The notes under the pieces are model-generated. The model was not told the origin of the DNA, did not search any database, and worked only from the letters and a program-made list of their open reading frames with translations. This document shows, one piece after another, positions 45,142 through 55,674 of a stretch of 64,000 nt of DNA. The translations under genes were made by a program, and so were the position numbers. The stretch covers positions 1 through 64,000 of the forward strand of contig LVLI01000143.1 in assembly GCA_001687465.1 (NCBI GenBank), given 5' to 3'. The first letter of the stretch is position 1, and every line of letters begins with the position of its first letter. The DNA comes from Halocafeteria seosinensis (Eukaryota > Sar > Bigyra > Bicosoecida).

Positions 45142-48011
45142 ATGGCAGATGTAGATGATAATAATCCTCCTCAGCCAGAGGAGGAACAAGGTTTACGGCA
45201 TCGTCGTCATCATGATAATGAAGTAGAAGAAGAGGAAGAACCTCCTATACATGAAGAAGAAGTGGCTCCTCCGCCGCCGCCGCCTCAGGAAGAAGAAGAA
45301 AGGAGCTGTATGCGTCGATATTGCTGCTGCTGCTGCTGTCGATCTCGCCGTCATGGCAATGAAGGAGAGGCCACTTCAGGGAAATGCTGCTCCACGTGGA
45401 TGAAGTATTCACTCGCCAGTATAATAGCGGCAGGAATTATGATTCATCACGCATTTGAGACTAAGAAACAATTTTATCCGGCCGTCATTTATTTAGTCAC
45501 TTCCAAACCCTCAATTTCGATTCTTGGGAATTTAGCGTTCGTGTTGCTGATTTCTTCGGCCAAAGTGTTTCAGGCGATTATGCTCGGTTCATTGTACCCT
45601 TTGGAAGTGGAACGTGCCACGGAAGTCTTACGATTCTCAGTGTTGGATACGTGTTTGGCTTTGACATTGTTTCGAGAAGATCTGTCGTACCGCGTCGTGA
45701 CGTTATTCGCGTTTCTCTTGCTCTCCAAGTCATTCCATTCATTGGCGGATGCTCGGATGGACAGTGTAAGTGCGCTTATGTGAGAATATTTTTGTGTATG
45801 TGGATATTTGATTGATTAATTTGACCGAACCTTTGTTTTCCGCAGCATGAGCAGCACGATTCCCGCATTGCAATGATGCAGGAAGAGCCTCAGACGCATG
45901 ATTCAAGACATACTAAATATGGACATGTCTGTTTCGTTGCCCTGCTCGTCACGCTGTTTGCTGTCGATCTTGGGCTTTCCCTGGTCTTTTCGTACCGTGT
46001 TGCGGAAGAGGGCCCTTCCGTGGCAATCCTTTTCGCATTCGAGTACATTGTGATGCTTCTCTCGATTGTTCTCGTAGCGTATCGATACGTCTTGTACCAT
46101 GTGGCGCATCGGATTGAAGCACGTACTGAGGGAGCTTGGGTTAACAAGAATCTCTACCTCATGTATGGACGGCTCTTCATCAGCATGATCAAACTATTGG
46201 TGTTGCTGACATACTTCACCATTCTAACTGCCTTTATAACATTCCCCATCATGATCGTTCGGGACTTATTTTACGCATTCCGAGCCGTTCGAACAGAATT
46301 ACAGAATCTAGTTGCTACAAGGCGCTTACGAAGGCAGATCACGGAACGATTTATGCGACCAACTCAGGAGGAAATTGATGATTGCGGTGGCCTAGATATT
46401 ATCAGTCACCTAGAACTACAACCGGAGAGTTCGATAAAATTACCTTGCAACCACATATTCCGAGAAGATGCCCTTTTATCATGGTGGGAAAGGCAACAAA
46501 CATGCCCTGTTTGCCGGTATGATGTAAACCAGCCGGAACCTCCTACATACGTGGAAGAACGCGAGAGGCGAAGGCGCTTACGAAATAATGCACAACATCA
46601 AGACGAACCCACCCCTGCGCAGCAAAGAGCTGCTGCAGCGGATCAGCCGAATGTAACAGGCAACGCCGGAGATGGAGAGAGAGCTGCTCAAGCTCAAGCT
46701 AACCAGGAGACTGACGCTCTAGCACCTCGTAGAGTTGAAACACAAGAAACAGAAGAAGCTGGTGCAGCAGTAACCGGTGCTGCTACAGACACTTCTGCTC
46801 GAGCAACAGAACCTATCCGGACGTCTTTGGGGCGTACGGCAGTCCACGAACATTCAACAGACTTGACCGCGTCAATGGCTGCACCGGTGCATGCCAGAGA
46901 GATTGACTCCTCACGCAGAGAAAAGGAAAAGACTTCGAAAAAAGACAAATCGAAAAGGAGCCGCAGGAAGGAAAAGAAACGTTCCAAAAAAAGACACAGT
47001 AAACGCAAGCGTCGCTCTTCGACAGAATCTTCCTCCTCTTCGTCTCCCACTGGTTTTGATTTCTATGGATACCCGCAAATGTGCATGCCCTTTATGCCTC
47101 CTCCCCCGCCTCCTCCAGATTTTTATGGAATGAATTACTGGCAATCCCCGCACTCCTCGTATTGGAACTCGCAGAGCCAGGGTGCTATGGAAACACCGCC
47201 AGCCGGTAGCCACTCTGCTGCGGCATCGGCATCGACAGCGTCTTCGAATTCCCGGCAGCAGTATTATGCCCAGTTTGCAGGAGCGTATGCTCATCCGTAT
47301 ATGTTTCCTCCACCTTCGTTTGGCGGTGGCCCACGGGGATACCCTTCTGGTTCTTTCAATCACCGTCAGGGCTCAGAACCCAACGCTGAAACGGGGGGAA
47401 TGCCGCCTTTTTGGCCGCCGCCTCCCCCTTGGATGCAGCCTCCTTCAATGCAATCCCCGCAAATGCAAGGAGGCATCGCGGCATCTGCTTTTCAGTCTGG
47501 TTATCTTCACTCGAATGGTCAAACTCAACCCTCTTCAAGGGTTATGGTGTCGCCCGATATTGCTTCTGGTAGAGCCGATTTACAGCAGCCTGTTACGGAT
47601 AAGGCCACAGAATTTAAGGAAGCGTGTACCCGGGGAGATTTAGAAAGAGCGCGTGAGCTACTTGACCGTGAAGAAGTGGGTGCAAATGCCGATGAGGGCT
47701 ATCCGCTCATCAATGCATGTGAGGGAGGGCACTTGGAAGTTGTTAAGTTGCTTCACGACCGGGGAGCCGATCTTAATGTTCAGGACGGTTTGCCGTTGTT
47801 TGAGGCTCGATTGTCAGGCCATACTGAAGTAGTAAAGTACTTAGAGGAGGCTCTCGGTGTTGGACACTCGGATACAGCAGCTACAGCTTCTGCTACTTCG
47901 ACTGCTTCTGCAACCACGACTTCCTCTTCATCCCCTAGTGCATCACAGGATGAAATTCGCAGACGCCGCCTTCAAGCATTGAGTGGTAATGTTACATCCC
48001 AATCTTACTAA
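45142..48011 (+). CDS. HRD1/synoviolin-like ERAD membrane protein with half-lost RING and ankyrin repeats
   Basis: Exons 45142-45765 and 45846-48011 (phase 0); 929 residues. The N-terminus is acidic, with a six-Cys run (RRYCCCCCCRSRRH) that could be acylated. The multi-TM region matches HRD1 (FYPAVIYLVTSKPS, DTCLALTLFREDLSYRVV, KSFHSLADARMDS). At the RING, site-II ligands are intact: C409, H411, C428, C431 (LPCNHIF, RQQTCPVC). All four site-I ligands are replaced: the CIIC position reads DIIS, and FHTSC reads FREDA. A Lys/Arg/Ser tract, a Met/Pro/Gly-rich low-complexity region and two to three ankyrin repeats (about 796-876) follow. Known: HRD1 is the ER E3 and retrotranslocation channel. Inferred: ER membrane; E3 activity doubtful or SP-RING-like. 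Confidence 0.88.
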
Positions 48012-48951
48012 ACAGAGCAGGGAAGTCGCCTTGTAGACTCTTCGGTTGAATTAACGCCAGTTGTTTTGCAAGCAATATACACGTGCTCCTGATTTGGCGG
48101 TGTGCGTCTCTTAGCTTCTCCAATTTCATAGGTGCAAAGGAACAGGAGAATACTCCCGGAAGTAATCAAGTACTTGACTGTGTAGAGGAGGACTTTGCTC
48201 CTTGTGCCACGGCACCTTGGAACTCGAAGTGTTAGTCAGGTTAGTTTTGGCTGTGCAGGTACTCACATTATTGTGGACGCCATCTTCGGAATGTTGGACT
48301 TTCCGTTTACCATGGAGGGTTGCCTTTCGTCGAGGAATGTTCGTCTTACTTTCTTCCTCTATGAGTTCCCTGAAAGATATCGAAGATCAAACAGAAACTG
48401 AACCGATCCTCGTCTCGCGTCCTCGGGGTTTCACCTCGATAGACCGCCGATACCGCAGTAACTGGCCGCTTATATTGCACCGAACCATAAGTGTAAACAA
48501 CCAGAAAGCGTTGCACGTGCCCTATATTGCCCCGACTCAATGTACGTGTTTGACCACGGGTCTGCTTCCATGACATGGAATCCATGTGCTTCAAAAAAAA
48601 TTCCAAACGCAGCCGAGAATCCAATGAAAGATCCACTACGATGGGTGACCCTACAGTAGTTGCATAATTCTTCTCATATCACATTTCATTACCCCGAAAC
48701 TACTACTAACCTCCTAACCTCTAAACGTTTTTTTTTTCTGCGTCGAACCGCACGATTCTCGTCTTCCCAAAACTCCAAATTGTCTCCATCTTGTTTGCCT
48801 CGACGAAAAGATTGTAGGGTTTTGGTCTGCGAACGAGAGACGAAGTTAAGCAGAGGAATCGAGAGTTGGCACCCCCCGAAAGAGGAATCGGCCGATTAAA
48901 AAATTTCCACTGCGTCTTTGAAACCGGCGTTTGGCAGATTAAGTGCGCATC
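48012..48951. other. Intergenic, no gene recognised
   Basis: 3' flank of the HRD1-like gene and promoter of the PTH2 gene. A 372-bp open frame at 48202-48573 has no domain. Confidence 0.45.
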
Positions 48952-49806
48952 ATGGAGCCCGTTCCACACCGTTCGTCCGGTGGGGATTCGTTGTTATCTC
49001 ATGGACTGAGCACATTGAGTTCNTCTCCGTGGGGCTACGGGACGATCGCTACCGCTCTGATTGCAGGAAGTCTAGGATTCGGGTGGTATTTGGGACAGCG
49101 TCAAATGGCCGTCCGACGGCGTCTTCGGCAAGAAGCGCGAGCGAGACGGCGCCGCCGCAGTCGGACGTCATCGCGATCCAACAAGGACAACGACGACGAG
49201 GAAGAGGAAGCCGGATCGGATTCCGAGAGTTCCTCGAGCGGTAGCAACGATTTGGACGAAACTGAAGGGAGCGATAGTTTCCTGATGCCTCCGGACGAGG
49301 ATCTGAAAATGGTCATGTGCGTACGCACGGACCTGAATATGCAAAAGGGGAAAATGATGGCCCAATGCTGCCACGCTTGCCTCGGGGCCTACCGCCGCGC
49401 AGTCAAGAATTACGCAAAATGGGTACGAGAATGGCTTACATGGGGGTGTGCGAAGATAGCACTCAAATGTCCGAGTGAAGAAGTGCTCTATGAGATAGCG
49501 AAAACCGCAGTGGAAGCTGACCTTCCCTGTTACGTGGTGGTAAGTGGCTGACCAAGTCCGAGGAAGGGAAGTCAAATTGCTACTGATTTTCAACGTTTGC
49601 AGGAAGATGCTGGAAGGACACAAATAGCTGCTGGATCGCGAACAGGTAAGCTGGCGCCTGAACCCATTGTTTTCAGATGAATGAACTTGGAGCTCGAATT
49701 TGCTTGTTATTGCTGGTCTGCAGTGGTGGCGATTGGCCCAGCGCCCAAGTCTAGAATTGATAGTATTACAGGTCCTCATGGATTACATCCCTTGAAACTA
49801 TTATGA
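48952..49806 (+). CDS. PTRH2: Peptidyl-tRNA hydrolase 2, membrane-anchored
   Basis: Exons 48952-49539, 49603-49645, 49724-49806; 237 residues. Frees peptides from peptidyl-tRNA that drops off ribosomes. An N-terminal TM (about residues 27-43, GTIATALIAGSLGFGWYLG) and an Arg/Ser/Glu-rich linker precede the PTH2 domain, as in the mitochondrial outer-membrane PTRH2/Bit1 form. Domain marks: KMVMCVRTDLNMQKGKMMAQ, CCHACLGAYRRA, then DAGRTQIAAGSRT in exon 2 and VVAIGPAPKSRID in exon 3. The catalytic-region Lys of KGK and the Asp and Thr of DAGRT are present. The ATG at 48952 is the first in frame. One ambiguous base at 49023 leaves residue 24 undefined. It converges with NCA2, 107 bp away. Confidence 0.93.
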
Positions 49807-49913
49807 ATTATTTTGAAAAATGTGAAATTTAATTCGTGCAAAAACAGCTATATGCGAAAAGGCTACGCTTCATCCATGAAGCGTTTAGAAGTTCTCCTCT
49901 GCTGGCGAGCTAG

Positions 49914-52900
49914 CTAAATCAGCTTGCGTAAGGCTTGGTTAAGCCAACCATTGGAAGTATCAACGACGCTTACTGCACAGAATGAATAGGTAGACCGAAT
50001 CCGTTTTAGTGCAGCTAAGGCTAGTTCAAGAGCTCGGGAAGTTCCTGATGGATAGTCAAATCGAACATCGTACTCCCCGAAATTTTGCTGTGAGAATCCG
50101 TCTACCGCATTCACTAGATCTTGCACATCCTGGGAAAGTCGAATCCATTCATCCAAAGAAATAGAGTTCTTTTGTTTCCTTGAAAGCGACCATAACCGAT
50201 GCAGTAAGAGAGCTAACTCTCCAACTTCTTCATACGAAAGCCCAGGAAGATGGACTTCTCCGGCTCCGGGCTCCTGGTGTACGGCTGCAAGTGAGGAGTA
50301 CGAAGCACTTTGACCTCGAGTGGGATATGGGGCAAACCCTACGGAATACTCTGTTCGCGGCTGTTGCTGCTGCTGTTCCTCCGTTGCTCCCGCATTTAAC
50401 TCTTGATCGCGCGAGGCAGCGATCTGATTTGCCAACGCCATTGGGTCCACATTCTGTGGTAAAGGTACCTGCGATTCTCTCACTTGCCTAGGAGCAGTAG
50501 GGGGCCGGCTTTGGTGCAACGGCGCGGTCATTGCATCTGGTTGTTCTCTCTGGGTCATCCAAGATATGTGTAGTAGTCTGTCAATGTCCCGGAGGACGAG
50601 ACGAAGACGATTCCGTACTTCCTGTGGAGTGAGGCTCTCCCGAGCAGGTCCAACATCCAGATTTTGGCCATCATAGAACCAGCGTTGCCAGAATGCTGAT
50701 GGATTGGAGCCACTCGATGAGAATCTGGCTAATGCAAACACAGCACGCTTCACAGAATTGCCAATCAACATAGTCCCGACGTAAGAGACCAGCAAAGCGG
50801 GGACTAGTGCCATCAACTGCATATTCAGATTCTGCTGTTTCCGAATCTCATCCATCGCGAGCATACCATTGAGCATTTCCTTTTTAATAAATTGTATCTG
50901 TATCACAAAAGAAACAAAGCTCCTAAAGTAGCATTACGCTATAGCCACTACTGTTCATCACATACCTGGATCAACATCATCTGAACTAGGTCTCCAGTCG
51001 CAAAGTAGTAAATTGGATGCATGATTTCGTTTTCATACGCCTGCGAAACAAATGACATATCCATCGCTTCAGCAGCTGCCACGACGGCATTCTGTGGAAT
51101 ATCTATCAATCCTTTTTGGCGACGATTAGTCAGAAACGACTTAAGCATGCTGCTCAGCGACCTCTTTGCATCCTTTATTGCTTCTACATCCGCAACATGT
51201 GACTGCAGAATACTCAAGAATACCTTCAACAAGACTCGGGAGTGACAATACCATACGAGGCACACATTGCCACTTACTTCTTTGCGGACAAACAACTCAT
51301 CCCACATAGAATCGATTGGTCCCTTGAGATGGTCATTGTAAAAGCCCGCGACAGCACGTTTGAACCGATCAACGTTAGCAGCGAGTTCATCCCGATTCCG
51401 AATCAATTGGCGAGTGGAAATAGCGGCAACTCCAGAAAAGAGAGATATTTTAAGCCAACTGAAGGACAACAGAGGTAGGCATGGATTCCCAGACAGACTC
51501 TTTGAGAACAGCAAATATACTTACTTTCGACGAAGTATACCTCGAGGCTCCAACGGTTGCAATCTATTGTGCACTGCATCCTCATAAAGTGCTGCCTTTT
51601 CCCCCAACTTTAAGAGCATTACACTGCGTTGACGGCAGGATAGTTGCTCTGGAGGTGTATCCCAGGCTGAGTTTCTACGTGAATCCCTCTGGAAATTGTC
51701 TCCGAAGTCTTCCTTCTCCTCGTCGCTTTCAGATTCACTAATGCTGTCAAGAGTGCTAACCGTACTCTCTTCGGATGCGCTATCACGCCCTGAAGTATCC
51801 ATAGTAAAGGAAGCCAGCGAAGCTAGTAGGGACGAGTATTTCTTGCTCCGTGAGCCTTTCCTCCGGCGACGAAATGACTCTGGAATCTCCTTGCTAAGTA
51901 ACTCCTTTATCAAGTGCAGACTCTGTTGAGCTATTTGCATAGTTGCTTCCGTAGTCTGAGCTGTAGCAAAGGAGGCTAGTGACCGGCGCAGTTTTCCCAG
52001 AAAGTTTAGAAGCGGGATCCTTGCATCTCTCAAACAGGATACTTTTTCCTGTGGAGATTCATAATGAAGCCAGAAGGGAGCAATGAGGTGGAAAGGACCC
52101 TGTTCAATAGCTTCCATCAATGGACGCTCTATTCGCTGATTCCAGAATGAAATGTACGCATCCACTGGGAGAAGCAGAGAAAAAAGTCTCTGATGCAATT
52201 GAGTGACCAAGTCCAATGCACATCGGCATTCCAAGAAATGAAGCGAGTCTCGCGCAACTCCAGTCCTTGCCGAAGTCGGGATAGTGGATGGCATTTCCTC
52301 GCTCTCACCAGAGGCAGATGCAGACCCACCATTGTCGTTTCCGTCCCAGAAATTGTGGTATCCTTGATCATGCAACATGGAATCCAAGGAAGTCCAAGGC
52401 TCAATGACGTCAGATCTCCACCACTCAGGAAGCCGCGGTTCCGAATCAGCCAATAACCCTTCGACGGATTTTCGAAGCGTCCGAAAGTAGCATTGAGTCC
52501 CAGGAGGGCAATTCTTCTCCATATCTTTTTCACCCTCACCCTCATCACCTCTGTCCTCCTGGAATTCACCAGTTGCCGGTAGGACACCGTGAGCTTTCCA
52601 GAGGCGTCCTACATTCATAAGTGCCAATGTCGTCACTCTTTGCTCCACCGTCACGCGCGAAAAGATCTCTGGGGGTACTCGAGCTGAAGCAGCCGTCATC
52701 CATCCTTGTGGCTGCTGGTGCTGCTGCGTGGGAACTTTGCTGCTGCCTTGGCGGAACCCAGTGTCGCTTCCTCCCGCCGTGCTACTCGCACAGGGCGAGC
52801 CGGGACCTGTAATTTTGGATGTAGATCCCATGATGTTCCCCCAAAGGTCAGAAGAACTCCCAGCATGCCATCGTGAGCCATGAATGGCAGACGAATGAAA

Positions 52901-53179
52901 AGACTTTCCGAGGTGGTCGCTACTCCGGCTCCCGGTATCGTCTCGTTCAGACGCATCCGGTTCATTTCGATTGCCATACGCAGTCCCACTCGCTTCGCCA
53001 TGCAGTTCTCCATAGGATCCACATGGATTGGGTCCTATCGGCCTTGTATGGGCTTCAGGAGAGGCTCCTGTTGAAGTTGGATGCCTCCAGCCGTGGCTTT
53101 GGCGATCCAGGCTATGCTGGACAGCATGCCGAAAATACGACAGATCATTACTATTAGCTTGGTTGCGGTTCATCATCAT
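49914..53179 (-). CDS. NCA2: NCA2-like mitochondrial protein (nuclear control of ATP synthase 2)
   Basis: Exons (minus) 53179-51525, 51458-51278, 51202-50966, 50897-49914; 1018 residues. Conserved NCA2 blocks: WLKISLFSGVAAISTRQLIRN (two residues span the exon 1-2 join), FYNDHLKGPIDSMWDELF, EIMHPIYYFATGDLVQMMLIQ, then IQFIKKEMLNGMLAMDEI and NMQLMALVPALLVSYVGTML, with TM segments. The N-terminal third is low-complexity (Gly/Ser/His), and a central region is Ser-rich and acidic (about 500-530). Known: yeast NCA2 affects expression of mitochondrial ATP synthase Fo genes; the plant homologue DGS1 is a mitochondrial outer-membrane protein. It is longer than fungal NCA2 because of the N-terminal extension. 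First ATG of three in a row taken as the start. Confidence 0.88.
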
Positions 53180-54273
53180 TGTTGTTATAATTATTTATTA
53201 TTTATTTAACCGATTCTTAGCGCGTTACCGTGATGTGATGTATAACATTCATGACAACCCATCAACCAGAGTTCTTAGTTTACGCGTACAAACGCTAAAT
53301 TCTTAAGTAATTCCTGCAAGGGATGGATAGAAGCAGAAATTCAGAGCGTGCCGCATGTGTTTTTGGTGTCTCGCGGCGCAATACATCCCGTGGCATGCCA
53401 TGCATGCGTCGCATATCGCGGAATGGGAATTTTGAATTCCACTGCCGAATTCATGATGCGTCAGCGCGCGCGCGTTCGCTCCGGAAACGTCGAAACAAAT
53501 AATCCCTTCTCAAATCAATGTGTAGATCTAATTCGTTAGGTTCAGAGAAACGACCTCGGTTGACAGTGTTGACAGTCACCTCAAGGCAGCTCCTCGGGCG
53601 TGCTTGGATCCAGTGTTTGCTTAGATGATGATAAGTTAGATCTTGGCTTTGGGTGGAAGCTCATTGTGCGGTTGATACCGAAAGCGTGGGGTACAGAGGA
53701 ATGGATCTCACGATCTCGTTTGCTGTACAGTATCCTTTATTGCCCGCTGCAAAAAAATACCGATAACTCGCCGAGAGAAAAATTCATGACACAGTTGAAG
53801 CGCGCTAAACTTGTTACAAAATCACCTCACCAAAAACAGCGATATACATGGTTGTGGAGCATCATGGTCCATAGTTGGATTCCTAACCGCCCGAGAGAAA
53901 CCTTCATGCACAGTTTAAGCTTGTTAGACATGTTGATACTGTACATGGTACATCATGAACCATGGTTGGATTCCTAACCGCCCGAGAGAAAAATTCATTC
54001 ATGACACAGTTTAAGCGTATTAAACATGTTACACAATGACCTCACCAAAAATGCATGTAGCGTACACAATTGTGGAGCATTCATGATCCATGCTGGTTGG
54101 ATTCCTAACCGGAATCTACACTGTACTTTTGTGAAGCTCCCAATTCACCTTGATTCAAAAGGATTGTCACGTTATAGCTCCCTTTCTAGTAGATCCTAGA
54201 TTTACCCAAAAGGTTCTTCTGCGTGTGCCGTCGAATACCGAGGATTCATTTGTGTCATTGATTTGGAAACATC
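53180..54273. other. Intergenic with short tandem repeats
   Basis: Divergent promoter region between NCA2 and the LRR gene. It holds a GC-alternating run near 53466-53476 and three diverged copies of a repeat at 53771-54110. No credible gene. Confidence 0.5.
53771..54110. repeat. Three diverged tandem repeats (about 90-130 bp)
   Basis: Copies at about 53771-53890, 53891-53981 and 53982-54110. Each starts ccgagagaaa...ttcatg and ends tggattcctaaccg. Unit lengths differ by internal deletions. They lie upstream of the 24-residue-LRR gene. Confidence 0.8.
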
Positions 54274-55674
54274 ATGTTGTCTCCGAACTTCAACTTGAAG
54301 CGGGGTGGGACGATGGTGGAAGTGTATTTGCGCTGGTTTTCGGCGAGGCGTCAGAGGATAGACCTGGACAAATGCGTAGCGTATTGGGAGCGTGTGTTTG
54401 AGGCCGTGGATAAAGATACGGGAGAGCTATGCCGGGTTCTGCGACAGTATTCTTGGTGGCGATGTACACTGGTGCCTCCTGGGGATTTGGTGAAGTACAC
54501 GGAATCCAAACTTACACAAGAATATCCTAATTTCTGCGGAGGGGTGAAAGTACCAGTGCGGTGGCTAGGGGACAAAAAGTTGGCAGATTTTTTAGAACCA
54601 GCGTTTGCTTTGTTCTCGCGGCTGCGGTCATTGGAATTGATAGTAGCAGATTCAAGTGCTGTTCTTCATCATCGCGCTCCTACAGATCGATGCTTCGTCC
54701 ATTTGACGAATTTAAGGCATCTTTACATGGAGCAAAGTACCGCTACAAACATTACGGACACTGCATTCCGATCGTTGTCCAAGCTGGAATCTCTGGAGAT
54801 GCCCATGTGCAACCAAAACTCCATCTCGGATGACGCGTTTCGGCATCTGTCTAATTTGAGGGCACTCAACATGCGAGGATGCAATCAATCAACCATTACC
54901 GACAAGGCATTTCTTCATCTAAGTAATTTATCAAGGTTGACGATCAACGGATGTACTCAAGAGACAATTACGTGGCAGGCCTTTCGCAAACTGAAGAACC
55001 TCCGCTCAATGGAAATGTGCTATTGTCCCCCATTAGTCATTACCAGATCAACATTCTATTCTCTGACCAATCTGCAATGGTTAGACATAGGTGGAAGTCG
55101 TAACGACAAGATATCGGATGACACGTTTCGATGTTTGTCAAATCTAAGAGGTCTCGCCATGAAAGCTTGCAGGCAAACGACCATAACAGATGGAGGGTTT
55201 CAGCATCTTTCTCGATTGGAACTACTCTATATGAGTGGCTGTGATCAATCGACAATAACCAGTGCCGCATTTGAACACTTATCAAGTGTGGTCCACCTAA
55301 GTATGAGCGCTTGTAAGCAAGAAACGATAACTGATCAGGCGTTTCGATGGCTCTCTCAGTTGACGTCGTTGTGCATGAACTTTTGCGACCAGTCTACTCT
55401 TACAGATGGTATGTTTCAACATTTGTCAGGGTTGAAAAGTTTAGCGATGAATCATTGTGAACAGCGTACACTCACTGATGACTCATTCCTCCACCTAAAC
55501 TCTTTAGTCACCTTGGAGATGCGATATTGTCGTCAACCAACGATTACGAGTAATGCTTTTCGGCACCTATCGAGCCTAGAGGTATTGGAGATGGAAGGGT
55601 CAAAAAAATCCATCACGACTACCCAACTCCATGAAGTCTTGCCGACCCTCAAGTGGGTGCGAACGAGAAGCTGA
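54274..55674 (+). CDS. Cys-containing 24-residue LRR protein (13 units), intronless
   Basis: Single exon, 466 residues; Met at 54313 (MVEVYLRW) is an alternative start. Residues 1-110 hold a region loosely like an F-box (WERVFEAVDKDTGELCRVL). From about residue 145 come 13 tandem LRRs of 24 residues, consensus HLSxLxxLxMxxCxQxTITDxAF. The conserved ITDxAF and Cys-x-Gln positions are BspA/LRR_5- and Cys-containing-LRR-like. No signal peptide or TM, so probably intracellular. Inferred: protein-binding scaffold, possibly an SCF adaptor if the F-box is real. The units are also 72 bp, like the LRR exons at 136-1247, but belong to another LRR class and carry no introns. Confidence 0.85.
   Translation: MLSPNFNLKRGGTMVEVYLRWFSARRQRIDLDKCVAYWERVFEAVDKDTGELCRVLRQYSWWRCTLVPPGDLVKYTESKLTQEYPNFCGGVKVPVRWLGDKKLADFLEPAFALFSRLRSLELIVADSSAVLHHRAPTDRCFVHLTNLRHLYMEQSTATNITDTAFRSLSKLESLEMPMCNQNSISDDAFRHLSNLRALNMRGCNQSTITDKAFLHLSNLSRLTINGCTQETITWQAFRKLKNLRSMEMCYCPPLVITRSTFYSLTNLQWLDIGGSRNDKISDDTFRCLSNLRGLAMKACRQTTITDGGFQHLSRLELLYMSGCDQSTITSAAFEHLSSVVHLSMSACKQETITDQAFRWLSQLTSLCMNFCDQSTLTDGMFQHLSGLKSLAMNHCEQRTLTDDSFLHLNSLVTLEMRYCRQPTITSNAFRHLSSLEVLEMEGSKKSITTTQLHEVLPTLKWVRTRS

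Noticed and set aside
53771-54110. CRISPR-like array
   Set aside because: Only three long, diverged units with no short constant repeats and no spacers; the genome is eukaryotic.
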